DNA of 64,000 bases from Roseovarius aestuarii (GTDB lineage: Bacteria > Pseudomonadota > Alphaproteobacteria > Rhodobacterales > Rhodobacteraceae). The stretch spans positions 1 through 64,000 of the forward strand of contig JAPWHL010000017.1 in NCBI GenBank assembly GCA_027214255.1. The letters are read 5' to 3'. The notes below the pieces were generated by a model. That model had not been told where the DNA came from. It did no database searches and saw nothing but the letters and a program-made list of their open reading frames with translations. Shown here in pieces: positions 17,675 to 26,642 of the stretch; the stretch's first letter is position 1, and every line of letters starts with the position of its first letter. A program made the translations under genes and the position numbers.

Positions 17675-19111
17675 ATGAGCGAAACGGCCCAGATACATCC
17701 GGTAATCCTGTGTGGCGGATCGGGCACGCGCCTTTGGCCGTTGTCCCGCCAAAGCTATCCCAAGCAGTTCACGTCGCTGGTTGGCGCGCAATCGCTGTTT
17801 CAGGCATCGGTGCTGCGCACCAAAGGGCCGGGGTTCGCTGCACCTGTCATTCTGACTGGCGAGCCGTTTCGGTTTATCGTGATTGAACAACTGGCGGCGG
17901 CACATATGCAGGCCGCTGGCGTGCTAATCGAACCCGAAGGGCGCAACACAGCGCCCGCGGTTCTGGCTGCGGCGAAATGGCTGGTCGCGCGTGACCCGGA
18001 TGCGCTGATGCTGGTGGCGCCGTCGGATCATGTGATTCCTGACGCCGAGGCGTTTCAAGCTGCCGTCCGCGCCGCCGCGCCACGGGCCGAGGCGGGCGAT
18101 CTGGTGACATTCGGTATTTGCCCGGACCGGGCCGAGACCGGCTATGGCTGGCTGGAGATGGCCGAGGGTGCGGATGCGACGGCAACCAGCCCGCAAACAT
18201 TGAAGCGTTTTGTTGAAAAACCCGACGCGGGCCGTGCTCGCCTCATGCTGGAGGCGGGGCATTTCCTGTGGAATGCTGGGATTTTTCTGTTTTCGGCGCG
18301 GGCTGCCATTGCTGCCTTTGAAGCGCATGCGCCCGAAATGTTGGCCCCTGTGCAGGCGGCGATAGATGGGGCCGAGGACGATCTGGGCTTTACCCGGCTG
18401 GCGGCCGAGCCTTGGGCGACGGTGCCAGCAGATTCGATTGACTATGCGGTTATGGAGCACGCCGATAACCTTGCGGTCATGCCCTTTGGGGCCGGATGGT
18501 CTGATTTGGGGGATTGGCACGCTGTTTGGGCCGAAGCCGGTCCGGATGCGGCGGGCAATGTGGTGTCAAAGAACGCGACGGCACTGGATTGCAGCGGCAG
18601 CTTGCTTCGCTCGGAAAACGAGGCGCAGGAGCTGGTGGGGATTGGTCTGGAAGACATGATTGCTGTTGCCATGTCCGACGCGGTCGTCATTGCGCCCCGC
18701 GCCCAAAGCCAACGCGTGAAAGAGGCCGTTGCCGCCCTGAAGGAACGCGGCGCCAAACAGGCGACATCCTTTCCCGTGGATCACCGCCCCTGGGGGTGGT
18801 TTGAAAGCTTGGTGGTTGGTGACCGGTTTCAGGTCAAGCGGATCGTGGTCAAGCCCGGTGCCGCGCTGAGCCTACAAAGCCACCATCACCGGGCCGAGCA
18901 CTGGATCGTGGTGCAGGGCACCGCGCGGGTGACGGTGGATGATACTGTCAACCTGATTGGCGAGAACAAAAGCGTGTTCATCCCGTTGGGTGCTGTGCAC
19001 CGGCTGGAGAACCCCGGCAAAATGGACATGGTCCTGATCGAGGTTCAAACCGGGAGCTATCTGGGTGAGGATGACATCATTCGCTATGAAGATGTCTATG
19101 CGCGCACCTAA
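17675..19111 (+). CDS. manC: Mannose-1-phosphate guanylyltransferase / mannose-6-phosphate isomerase
   Basis: A 478-residue type II bifunctional enzyme. The N-terminal nucleotidyltransferase has the GGSGTRLWPLSRQSYPKQF signature and FVEKP; the C-terminal cupin domain (from about 350) has RPWGWFESL and SLQSHHHRAEHWIVVQG, the isomerase motif. It makes GDP-mannose, the substrate of Gmd, so the three genes form a complete route from mannose-6-phosphate to GDP-L-fucose if phosphomannomutase is supplied elsewhere. The start at 17675 has CGGAG upstream. No glycosyltransferase is adjacent. Confidence 0.95.
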   Translation: MSETAQIHPVILCGGSGTRLWPLSRQSYPKQFTSLVGAQSLFQASVLRTKGPGFAAPVILTGEPFRFIVIEQLAAAHMQAAGVLIEPEGRNTAPAVLAAAKWLVARDPDALMLVAPSDHVIPDAEAFQAAVRAAAPRAEAGDLVTFGICPDRAETGYGWLEMAEGADATATSPQTLKRFVEKPDAGRARLMLEAGHFLWNAGIFLFSARAAIAAFEAHAPEMLAPVQAAIDGAEDDLGFTRLAAEPWATVPADSIDYAVMEHADNLAVMPFGAGWSDLGDWHAVWAEAGPDAAGNVVSKNATALDCSGSLLRSENEAQELVGIGLEDMIAVAMSDAVVIAPRAQSQRVKEAVAALKERGAKQATSFPVDHRPWGWFESLVVGDRFQVKRIVVKPGAALSLQSHHHRAEHWIVVQGTARVTVDDTVNLIGENKSVFIPLGAVHRLENPGKMDMVLIEVQTGSYLGEDDIIRYEDVYART

Positions 19112-19242
19112 CGCGGCGTGACGAAAAGTCCGAGCCGCCGCGCGACGGTTTATTCCGTTTGAAGTGGGCGCGATATGTCATCGCGGGCGTCAGGGCAGAT
19201 CGCGCCGGCCGGGCGTTTCAGGTATTTCTGGAAAGATGAAAG

Positions 19243-19260
19243 CCGGGGGGCTTGCCCCGG
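19243..19260. terminator. GC hairpin between manC and the convergent aldolase gene
   Basis: CCGGGG (19243-19248) and CCCCGG (19255-19260) form a short stem in the 187-base gap between convergent genes, with a second CCGGGG-type stem just after. No T-run follows, so termination here is only suggested. Confidence 0.35.
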
Positions 19261-19298
19261 AATGATCCGGGGCTTTGGCCGGGTTGGCGTAGGGTGAG

Positions 19299-20066
19299 TT
19301 AACTGGCGTAGTTGGAACCTTCGGAATCAAGGATAGCCATGAGTTCGGACAGGTGTTTGTTCGATTGTTCGGGGTATTCTTCCAGCTCGCGCGCAGTTTT
19401 TTCAGCGATTTCATCGCTAAGGCGGCGCAGAGGCTGTCCGGTTTGGAGGGCGCGGATATATGTCTCGGCCGCGCGTTCGAAGTAATACATGCGGTTAAAG
19501 GTGTCTGCCACAGAATCGCCCAGAACCAGAATGCCATGGTTGCCCATGACCATCACCTTGACCTTGGGGTCGCTGAGTTGTGCGGCGCAGCGTGTGCCTT
19601 CGTCTTCAAAGGCCAGCCCGCCGTAATGTTCGTCGACCACGGTGCGGTTAAAGAACGTGGCGCTGTTTTGATCGATCGGGGGCAGGGTGCTGTCAGCCAG
19701 GCAGGCAAGCACCGTGGCGTGAATCGAGTGGACGTGCATCACGCAGCGCGCGTGAGGACAATGGCGATGCACCGCACCATGCAGCCCCCATGCCGTTGGG
19801 TCGGGCGCGCCGGGGCGATTCAGTGCTTCGGGGTCGTTGGCGTCCAGCAAGAGAAGATCAGACGCGCGGATGCGTGCGAAATGCATCTGGTTCGGGTTCA
19901 TCAAGAACTCGGTGCCATCATCGTTTACCGCGAGGCTGAAATGGTTGGCGACGCTTTCATGCATGTTCAGCCGTTCGGTCCAGCGAAACGCCGCGGCGAG
20001 TTCGGTGCGGGATTGCCAATGGGCGATATTGGGGCTGGCCTGTTCTGTGCGGGCGGTTTGGGACAT
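19299..20066 (-). CDS. Class II aldolase/adducin family protein
   Basis: A 255-residue protein of the class II aldolase/adducin family. The zinc-ligand His residues are visible in MHVHSIHATVLA and in the MGNHGILVLG stretch, and the family opening NHFSLAVNDDGTEFLMNPNQ is intact. Bacterial members act as sugar-phosphate aldolases or decarboxylate hydroxy-acids; the substrate here is unknown. The ATG at 20064-20066 is chosen because CAGGAG lies five bases upstream, although the frame stays open to 20135. It stands alone, convergent with manC. Confidence 0.85.
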   Translation of the reverse strand: MSQTARTEQASPNIAHWQSRTELAAAFRWTERLNMHESVANHFSLAVNDDGTEFLMNPNQMHFARIRASDLLLLDANDPEALNRPGAPDPTAWGLHGAVHRHCPHARCVMHVHSIHATVLACLADSTLPPIDQNSATFFNRTVVDEHYGGLAFEDEGTRCAAQLSDPKVKVMVMGNHGILVLGDSVADTFNRMYYFERAAETYIRALQTGQPLRRLSDEIAEKTARELEEYPEQSNKHLSELMAILDSEGSNYAS

Positions 20067-20730
20067 GGGAACTCCTGTTTGGGGCATGTGACTGAGGATG
20101 CAGGCATCCTGCGCGATTCGGGGGGGCGGGTGCAATTGCCCCGACCAGAATAAACAGGATCAGGGCGCAGCGTTGTTGGGATTGCGGGCATAAAGCCCAA
20201 AGAACGGTTGCGCGCGTCGAACGCCCGAGGTCTTGTCGCGACACACATAGGCCTGATTTACATTGGCCCGTCTTAGAGCGGGCCGACGCCATTGGTTTGG
20301 CCCTGAGGGCGATGCCGTGTGCCCAGGCAGGCCGTATAGCGTGCGGGCCGCGCCGCTGATCGGGTTCCCTTGGGGCGAGTCGCGCACGGTCGGGGAATCG
20401 GGTTTTGTGCGGTGTTGGCCGGTGGCATCCGGGTTTTTTGCAACGCGTTTGCGCCCTTAGGCGTGTTCTTGGCCGGTGATCTGCTGGTGGGGGCGAAACC
20501 GGTGCGATATGGTGAAAACCTCAACGATTGCAGGAAATAAGGGGTAAATGCCACGAAGCCGCCCAAATCTGTGTGCCTTATTCGTCACAACCGAGGCAAC
20601 ATCATCACGCCAAGGTCGGGCTGCGTTGACAGTACAGGCCAAAATGCAGCATTTCATCCCCAAGTCGCGTCTAACTCTGGAGGCGGCGGATCATGACACA
20701 CATTCCTGCTACTATGAGGAGGGACACCCT
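20067..20730. other. Long GC-rich intergenic region before the porin gene
   Basis: These 664 bases lie between divergent aldolase and porin genes. Several hairpins are visible, including GGCCCG/CGGGCC around 20270-20285 and a weak CCGG stem followed by TTTTTT near 20440. A minus-strand frame of 75 codons (20160-20387) ends in FFGLYARNPNNAAP but has no recognised family and no clear ribosome site. The porin promoter is expected in the last 200 bases. A structured RNA or a small gene here is possible, unproven. Confidence 0.4.
20626..20654 (+). promoter_or_regulatory. Candidate porin promoter
   Basis: A consensus TTGACA (20626-20631) lies 100 bases before the porin start; 17 bases on, the -10 position reads GCATTT, a poor match. 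The good -35 and the position make this the best candidate for the strongly expressed porin gene. Confidence 0.4.
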
Positions 20731-21813
20731 TTGAAAAAGCATCTGCTTAGCACTAGCGCACTCGCCCTTGGCGTTGCCTTCGCTGCACCCGCGACAGCCC
20801 AAGAATGGGACGTTTCGTTCGGCGGCTACATGAGCCAACACGTTGCCTGGACTGACGTTTCCGGCACGGCTCCTGCGCCAAACCAAGACGGTATCGACAT
20901 TCACTCGACATCGGAAATCATCTTTACACCTTCGATCACGCTGGACAACGGCCTGACATTCGGTGTGAACATCCAGCTGGAAGGCGAACAGAACGCTTTC
21001 GGTGAAATCGACGAATCGTACATGACGATCAGCTCGGACACTCTGGGTCAGATCATCATCGGTTCCGAGAACTCGGCTGGTTACAAATCGATGGTTGCTG
21101 CTCCTGGCGTGACTTCGATGTACATCAACTCGCCTTCGATCTCGACATTCATCCCGTTCTCGGCAGCATACCCCGGCGGTTTCCGTCAGGCTGGTCTGTC
21201 CGCGTACACTGAAGTCGCAGGCAACAACGACGTTCAGCGTATCACTTACTTCACGCCTTCGTTCAACGGCCTGACAGTTGGTGTTTCGTATGCGCCTACA
21301 GGTGCAATCAACGTTGGTAACAGCTTCAACGTCGACAAAAACACCGTTCTGTCGGACATCTTCGACATCGGCCTGAACTACAGCCAGACATTCGGTTCGA
21401 CCAGTGTTACACTGGGCGCCCGTTACGGCACAGGCGACGCGGCTGGCGCGGCTTCCGATCCCGATACATGGGGTGTTGGTCTGCAGGTTGGCTTCGGCGA
21501 CTTCACAGTTGGCGGTCACTATGCTGAAAACGACAACGGCGCAGCCGGTGGCGTTGGCGACAGCGAAGGCTGGTCGTTCGGTGTGACATATGACGCGGCA
21601 GGTCCATGGGCATTCGAAGCTCTGACTTTCCAAGGCAAAGTTGACGTTGGTGCAACCGACGCGGATTACGAAGCCTACCGTATCGGCGCAAGCCGCGACT
21701 TGGGCCCCGGCGTTTCCTGGGACATCTACGCAGTACAAGTTGACGCCGACAACGGCGGCGCGGCCACTGTAGAAGGTACCGTCATCGGCACCGGCATCAA
21801 CCTGTCGTTCTAA
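20731..21813 (+). CDS. Outer-membrane porin (Rhodobacter type)
   Basis: A 360-residue outer-membrane beta-barrel porin. A Sec signal (KKHLLSTSALALGVAFAAPA, cleaved after ATA) precedes EWDVSFGGYMSQHV, the usual first strand, then alternating strand/turn pattern rich in Gly, Asp and aromatic girdle residues up to a C-terminal GTGINLSF with terminal Phe. The start codon is TTG at 20731, supported by GAGGAGGG seven bases upstream; the frame runs further up but without signal peptide. Codon choice is strongly biased (AAC, GGT, ATC), as in a very highly expressed gene. Confidence 0.92.
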   Translation: MKKHLLSTSALALGVAFAAPATAQEWDVSFGGYMSQHVAWTDVSGTAPAPNQDGIDIHSTSEIIFTPSITLDNGLTFGVNIQLEGEQNAFGEIDESYMTISSDTLGQIIIGSENSAGYKSMVAAPGVTSMYINSPSISTFIPFSAAYPGGFRQAGLSAYTEVAGNNDVQRITYFTPSFNGLTVGVSYAPTGAINVGNSFNVDKNTVLSDIFDIGLNYSQTFGSTSVTLGARYGTGDAAGAASDPDTWGVGLQVGFGDFTVGGHYAENDNGAAGGVGDSEGWSFGVTYDAAGPWAFEALTFQGKVDVGATDADYEAYRIGASRDLGPGVSWDIYAVQVDADNGGAATVEGTVIGTGINLSF

Positions 21814-21837
21814 GAACACCTGGTTGAGTTGAATACG

Positions 21838-21869
21838 CGGGAGGGGTGGCAACATCCCTCCCGTTTCTT
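21838..21869 (+). terminator. Rho-independent terminator of the porin gene
   Basis: Stem CGGGAGGG (21838-21845) and CCCTCCCG (21856-21863) with a 10-base loop is followed by TTTCTT, 25 bases after the porin stop. Confidence 0.85.
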
Positions 21870-21967
21870 ATGTGGGTACGAAAAATGCGCCCTTAGGGGT
21901 GGCAAGACCGCCGCCGTTCCTTTAATTCCAAGCATGAATTGAAACCCAAACGGCAGGGGCGGATCCC

Positions 21968-22798
21968 ATGAAGAAAAGCATTGTCTGGCTGGCGTCCTAT
22001 CCTAAATCCGGCAACACTTGGACGCGGATTTTTCTGGCCAACTATTTGATGAACCCAAAAGAACCCGTCCCCATCAATGAGGTGCACAGGTTCGGCATGG
22101 GGGATTCCATCGCCAAGACCTATACTATGGTGGCAAAGGGCCAGCCGGCGGACCTGAATGATGTGCAAACCACGCTGCGGTTGCGCGACAAGGTTCTGCG
22201 CGGGATCGTCGGCAACAATGCTGACGTCAATCTGGTCAAAACCCATAACATCCGCAATCCCGCCTATGGCGTGGACCTGATCCCGCTGCAATATACGCGA
22301 TCGGCCGTTTATATTGTGCGAAATCCGTTGGATATGGTGCTGTCTTATGCACGCCACTATGGGATTGATGTTGCGCAGGCCGTTGCCGCGATCGGTCGCA
22401 GCGATAATGCAAACGCATCGGATGCTGCCACGGTCTGGCAGTTTTTGGGATCGTGGAGCGAACATGTGAATTCATGGACATCCAAGGCGCCGTATCCCGT
22501 TTGCGTGCTGCGCTATGAGGATATGTTGGACCAACCTGAAGTCGCGTTTGGTGCGTTGGTCAAGCATCTGGGGGTTCCGCTGGAGGAAGAGCGTCTGAAA
22601 AAGGCGATCAAGTTTTCCAGCTTTGACGAGGTGTCCAAGCAAGAAAGCGAGGGCGGTTTCAAGGAAAACCCCGGCAAGTCCGAGAAATTCTTTAACAAGG
22701 GCCAGTCCGGTCAGTGGAAAGAGGCCCTGTCCGAAGAACTGGCCGATCAGCTGCGCCGCGATCACCGCAGCACGATGAAACGCTTTGGGTATTTGTAA
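21968..22798 (+). CDS. Sulfotransferase domain protein (first of tandem pair)
   Basis: A 276-residue cytosolic-type sulfotransferase that would move sulfate from PAPS to a hydroxyl acceptor. The 5'-phosphosulfate loop is YPKSGNTWTRIFLANYL near the N-terminus, and the 3'-phosphate region is VYIVRNPLDMVLSYARHYG. The C-terminal FFNKGQSGQWKEAL matches the RxGxxGdW motif of the family in modified form. The gene is followed after 3 bases by a paralogue. It may sulfate a cell-surface glycan or a small molecule; no acceptor is evident nearby except the GDP-fucose genes 3 kb upstream. Confidence 0.87.
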   Translation: MKKSIVWLASYPKSGNTWTRIFLANYLMNPKEPVPINEVHRFGMGDSIAKTYTMVAKGQPADLNDVQTTLRLRDKVLRGIVGNNADVNLVKTHNIRNPAYGVDLIPLQYTRSAVYIVRNPLDMVLSYARHYGIDVAQAVAAIGRSDNANASDAATVWQFLGSWSEHVNSWTSKAPYPVCVLRYEDMLDQPEVAFGALVKHLGVPLEEERLKKAIKFSSFDEVSKQESEGGFKENPGKSEKFFNKGQSGQWKEALSEELADQLRRDHRSTMKRFGYL

Positions 22799-22801
22799 AC
22801 C

Positions 22802-23671
22802 ATGAGCAATCTACAACGTATCATCTGGATCGCATCCTTTCCTAAATCCGGTAACACGTGGATGCGCAGCCTGTTGGCGCATTACTTTATGCCGCCGGGG
22901 CAAGCGCCTGACATCAACAATTTGCGCAACTTTACCACGGCGGATGTGCGTCAGGATTTCTACGATGCGGCCAATGGCGGCCCCTTCAAGGGCAAGGACA
23001 TGGCCGACTGGATGAAGGTGCGCGGCCCGGCATTGCGCCTGATTGCGCAATCGCGTCCAAACCACCATTTCGTCAAGACCCATTGCCAGACGGTGCGCCT
23101 GTTTGATGCGGATGTGATTCCACCCGAGGTGACGGCAGGGGGGATCTATCTGATCCGCAATCCTTTCGATCTGGCGCCATCTTTTGCACGCCACCAGTCG
23201 GCAGACATAGACACGGCGATTGACCGGATGTGCAACCCGGATTCGGTGATGGGCACACCCACGGGTATTTTTGATTTGTTGGGGCGCTGGGATGATCACG
23301 TCTATTCATGGACCCACGCCCAAGGGCTGAAGCATCGTGTGATCCGTTACGAAGATCTGCTATCCAAGCCCGCGCGCGAAATGCGCGGCGTGCTGGAGGT
23401 GTTTTTGGGGCAAAAGGTGGACGCGGCCAAACTGGCGCGCGCGATCAAGGCCACCAGCTTTGCCAATATGCAAAAACAAGAGCGCGAAAAGGGCTTTGCC
23501 GAGAAACCCGAAGGCATGACCAGCTTTTTCGCCAAAGGGCAGGCGGGGGTTTGGAAAGATGATCTGACCCCTGCACAGGTTGGCCGTCTGCGCGAGGCGT
23601 TCTTGCCGACACTGGAAAAATACTATCCCGAGATGCTAAAGGAAACAGCGGCCTATGCCGCAAACGGCTGA
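22802..23671 (+). CDS. Sulfotransferase domain protein (second of tandem pair)
   Basis: A 289-residue paralogue of the preceding protein. It keeps FPKSGNTWMRSLLAHYFM for PAPS binding, IYLIRNPFDLAPSFARHQS, and FFAKGQAGVWKDDL near the C-terminus. The two genes are 3 bases apart and co-transcribed, so they look like an old tandem duplication with divergence of the acceptor-binding middle part. Two different positions of one acceptor, or two acceptors, could be sulfated. Confidence 0.87.
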   Translation: MSNLQRIIWIASFPKSGNTWMRSLLAHYFMPPGQAPDINNLRNFTTADVRQDFYDAANGGPFKGKDMADWMKVRGPALRLIAQSRPNHHFVKTHCQTVRLFDADVIPPEVTAGGIYLIRNPFDLAPSFARHQSADIDTAIDRMCNPDSVMGTPTGIFDLLGRWDDHVYSWTHAQGLKHRVIRYEDLLSKPAREMRGVLEVFLGQKVDAAKLARAIKATSFANMQKQEREKGFAEKPEGMTSFFAKGQAGVWKDDLTPAQVGRLREAFLPTLEKYYPEMLKETAAYAANG

Positions 23672-23768
23672 TGATTGCCTGCCCTTTGGCGCGCGCGATG
23701 CGTAGCCTTGCATTTGTGCGGGCGCTGCGGTTCTGTTGAGTTTGATACCACCTTCCGAGGGAAACACC

Positions 23769-24317
23769 ATGAAAACGCCTGCTTTGATTTTGTCAGCCGC
23801 TTTGGCCCTTGGGGCGTGCAGTTCTAACATGCCCGCAGGCACTGCCACGCTGGGCCCCAATCCGACATTGGGTGGTGGGACGTTTACCTCGCCTGGCGGT
23901 CTGACCGTCGCGCTGGAGGCGCGCAATATCGGTGGTCGCACAGGGGTGTGCGGTGTCTGGGCCGAAAGCATCAATCAATCCGTCATGACACGCAATTCCG
24001 CGCCCAAGATTCTGGACAGCGGCGGTGTCGCGCTCGGCGGAGACGCCGTGGCGCAAGGCCTGACGTTTCTGGCCAAGGTCGAACCGGCAACCGATTATGC
24101 AGGATTACAAGCGAATTGCATCACCACCGAGCGGCCTTGGCGCGCGGGCGATGAGACGCGCGAGTTAAAGATCACCATCCCTAGACAGATTGTTTTCAAC
24201 GATCTTGATGGCGGCTTTGGCGAATCTGGCGGCATTTTGATCTGGTTCCGTCCGGGTGGTCCCGGTGCGCATCCCAGCGATAAAAAACCTTGGTATCATT
24301 TCCCCAAGTCGAATTAA
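23769..24317 (+). CDS. Predicted lipoprotein, unknown function
   Basis: A 182-residue protein with a lipoprotein signal: MKTPALIL then a lipobox LALGAC, placing the lipidated Cys at residue 17 of the mature start. The remainder is a Gly-rich beta-type domain with two Cys (in TGVCGVWAE and QANCITTER) that may form a disulfide. I do not recognise the family. The ATG at 23769 follows GAGGG; the frame opens earlier at 23736. It lies 97 bases after the sulfotransferase pair and may be a separate transcript. Confidence 0.7.
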   Translation: MKTPALILSAALALGACSSNMPAGTATLGPNPTLGGGTFTSPGGLTVALEARNIGGRTGVCGVWAESINQSVMTRNSAPKILDSGGVALGGDAVAQGLTFLAKVEPATDYAGLQANCITTERPWRAGDETRELKITIPRQIVFNDLDGGFGESGGILIWFRPGGPGAHPSDKKPWYHFPKSN

Positions 24318-24473
24318 CGCCCCATTTCCATAATATGTTGCCAATCAGCCGCTGGGTTCTGTCGCACTGGGCGATTCAACCTAAGCGTGCTTGCGCGAGC
24401 TGTCAGATGTTAAGACAATGGTAGCATTGTGCGCTTAGCCTGACGCGGTGGGCGAGAAGGGTGGTTGATGTAG

Positions 24474-24830
24474 ATGCTGGTAAAACGGCCCGATATGGAT
24501 GCGATACATGGCGCTTGGCGCGACGGGTATTATGCGCGGGCGGGGCATGACGCGATACGACTGCACAAAAATGGTACTTTGGCGCAGCGTACGGCGTCTG
24601 ATCCTCTCACAGGTATGTCTTCGGATGTTGGCGCACACCGCCCATCGGCAGTAGGGCTTTACATTCTGGCTTCGGTTCTAGGCACTGTATTGTTCTTTGC
24701 GGCGCTGGTCTTTGGATTTGGTGCAGGAATCGCGTTAAAGGCTTATGTTTTGCCCTGTGCCATCGCACTAAGCCTGCATTTGGGACTGGCCGCCATCCGG
24801 CTGACGGGATTGACTCGGCCGCGCAATTGA
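24474..24830 (+). CDS. Small membrane protein, unknown function
   Basis: A 118-residue frame with two likely membrane helices (about residues 60-84 and 88-108: YILASVLGTVLFFAALVFGF, then AYVLPCAIALSLHLGLAAI) after a charged N-terminal domain that contains HGAWRDGYYARAGHDAIRL. No family recognised. An AAGGG element lies 12 bases upstream, a little far. Base composition matches its neighbours. It may be a genuine small gene preceding the oxygenase cluster, but could also be a chance frame. Confidence 0.5.
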   Translation: MLVKRPDMDAIHGAWRDGYYARAGHDAIRLHKNGTLAQRTASDPLTGMSSDVGAHRPSAVGLYILASVLGTVLFFAALVFGFGAGIALKAYVLPCAIALSLHLGLAAIRLTGLTRPRN

Positions 24831-24978
24831 CAGGCTGCATCGTGCCACTTGCCTGACGTGGCGTGACAGCCCCCTCCTTACATATCTGCTTAAAATTTAT
24901 GCCCGGCATTGATTTTGTTTTTCTGTGCCACTGCCACGGAAACGCCGATTACCCAGTGACCTGACTGTTTGATAGATT

Positions 24979-24992
24979 TGTCCAATAGGACA
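24979..24992. promoter_or_regulatory. Candidate operator of the oxygenase cluster
   Basis: TGTCC-AATA-GGACA is a perfect inverted repeat 49 bases upstream of the HpaB-type gene start. Its place in the leader suits an operator for the LysR-family regulator at 31836-32798, though it is not a textbook T-N11-A box. No second copy was found upstream of the regulator or the reductase. Confidence 0.4.
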
Positions 24993-25040
24993 GTTTCACC
25001 ATGCGTATGGCGCGTGACGGCAGGAAAAGGACAGGATGGG

Positions 25041-26567
25041 ATGATCAGAACGGGTGCCCAGTATAGGGATTCGATCCGCGGAAACCGCGATATTTATATG
25101 AACGGCGAAAAGGTAAAGGATGTCACGACGCACCCCCAGTTCAAGCCGCTGGTCGATGTTCGCGCCCGAATCTATGACATGCAGCACGAGGATGCCCATC
25201 GCGACATCATGACGGTCGAACAAAATGGCGAGCGCAACGCCCTTGGGAATGCGCTACCATATTGTCAGGATGACTGGTGGGCCAAGCGCCGTGCGACCGA
25301 CAATATGATGAATGACATTGGTGGCGTCGTCACCCGCGTCGGCGACGAGACCGTGGGCGAGATGTGGTCGCTTTATGATGGTCAAGATGTGCTGAACGAG
25401 GTCGATCCGCAGTTCTCCAAAAACATCGAGAACCATATTTTCAAGGTCCTGCACGAGGATCCTTTTCACGTATCCGCCAATACCGACCCCAAAGGCGACC
25501 GCTCGAAGGCACCGCAGGATCAGGATCCTGACATGCTGCTGCATGTGGTCAAAGAAACCTCGGAAGGGATCGTTGTGCGCGGTGCCAAATACGAAACTGC
25601 CGCTGCCTATGCCAATCAGGCCTTTACCAAGCCGACCATCGCCAATTGGGGCAACGCGGCCCTGTCGGATTACGCTGTTGGGTTTATTTGCGACCTTAAC
25701 AGCCCCAATCTGAAGTTCATTTGCCGTACCGGATTTGCCGGACGTGCCCCTGAAAAAGATTATCCTCTGGCCAACAAATTTGACGAGGTGGACACGATTG
25801 TCATTTTCGACAACGTCCTGATTCCTTGGGAGAATGTCCTGTTCTATCGCCATACCAAGGCGGCGGCGTTCATCCGGGCCACGTTGCATCGTTACTCGGC
25901 CTTTGCCTTTGTTCAGCGCAACCTGAAAGTGGCGGATATGATGATCGGCGCGGCGCTGTTCAATGCCCGCCAAACGGGGTTGGACAAACAGCAGGCGGTG
26001 CAGGAAAAACTGGCACAGCTGGCCGTTTACCGCGAAGGGATCAATGCCCATCTGACCGCATCTATCGCGTTGGGCGAACGCAGCCCAGCAGGCCTGATGA
26101 TGCCCAACCAGTCGCTGCTCTATACGGGCCGAGTTCTGGCCTGTAGCCAGTTGCACAACATGATCCATATCGCGCGTGAACTGTGTGGCGGGCAGATATG
26201 TGTTACGCCTGACGTGGCGTCGTTTGAGCACCCCGAAACAAAGCCGTGGATGGACAAGTACTATTCCATCAATGACGAATGGGTCGCGGATGACCGGCGC
26301 AAACTGCTGGCCTTTGCACGCGACCTGCTGAATTCGGATTATGCGGGGCACCGACTAAGCTTTCAGTTGTTCGCGCAGGCTCCGCCCTTTGCGCATCTGG
26401 GCGCGGTCTATCGCAGCTTTGATTGGGACGGGCCGTTGGCCTTCGTCAAGGACGCGGCCGATCTCAGTGACCGCGTGACCGGCGGCACTCCCTTCAAGGG
26501 TGGCGATTCGTCGATCGACAGCTGGTATGCGCAATCCGCAGCCAGTGCGAGCAAAGCCGCTGAGTAA
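25041..26567 (+). CDS. HpaB-type flavin-dependent monooxygenase
   Basis: A 508-residue protein of the 4-hydroxyphenylacetate 3-monooxygenase (HpaB/PvcC) family, the oxygenase part of two-component flavin monooxygenases that use FADH2 from a separate reductase to hydroxylate phenols. The N-terminus MIRTGAQYRDSIRGNRDIYM is typical, the flavin-binding core includes RHTKAAAFIRATLHRY and the C-terminal domain ELCGGQICVTPDVASFEHPE. The matching flavin reductase is encoded at 30568-31740. It begins a five-gene run with two Rieske oxygenases. The actual substrate is unknown; an aromatic or heteroaromatic hydroxyl compound is expected from the family. Confidence 0.88.
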   Translation: MIRTGAQYRDSIRGNRDIYMNGEKVKDVTTHPQFKPLVDVRARIYDMQHEDAHRDIMTVEQNGERNALGNALPYCQDDWWAKRRATDNMMNDIGGVVTRVGDETVGEMWSLYDGQDVLNEVDPQFSKNIENHIFKVLHEDPFHVSANTDPKGDRSKAPQDQDPDMLLHVVKETSEGIVVRGAKYETAAAYANQAFTKPTIANWGNAALSDYAVGFICDLNSPNLKFICRTGFAGRAPEKDYPLANKFDEVDTIVIFDNVLIPWENVLFYRHTKAAAFIRATLHRYSAFAFVQRNLKVADMMIGAALFNARQTGLDKQQAVQEKLAQLAVYREGINAHLTASIALGERSPAGLMMPNQSLLYTGRVLACSQLHNMIHIARELCGGQICVTPDVASFEHPETKPWMDKYYSINDEWVADDRRKLLAFARDLLNSDYAGHRLSFQLFAQAPPFAHLGAVYRSFDWDGPLAFVKDAADLSDRVTGGTPFKGGDSSIDSWYAQSAASASKAAE

Positions 26568-26642
26568 AGGCTTTGATTTAACTCTTAATGCGTGCGCGCC
26601 TTGTGAGGGGGGGCGCATAGCAGACGCAAATGGAGGCCACCC

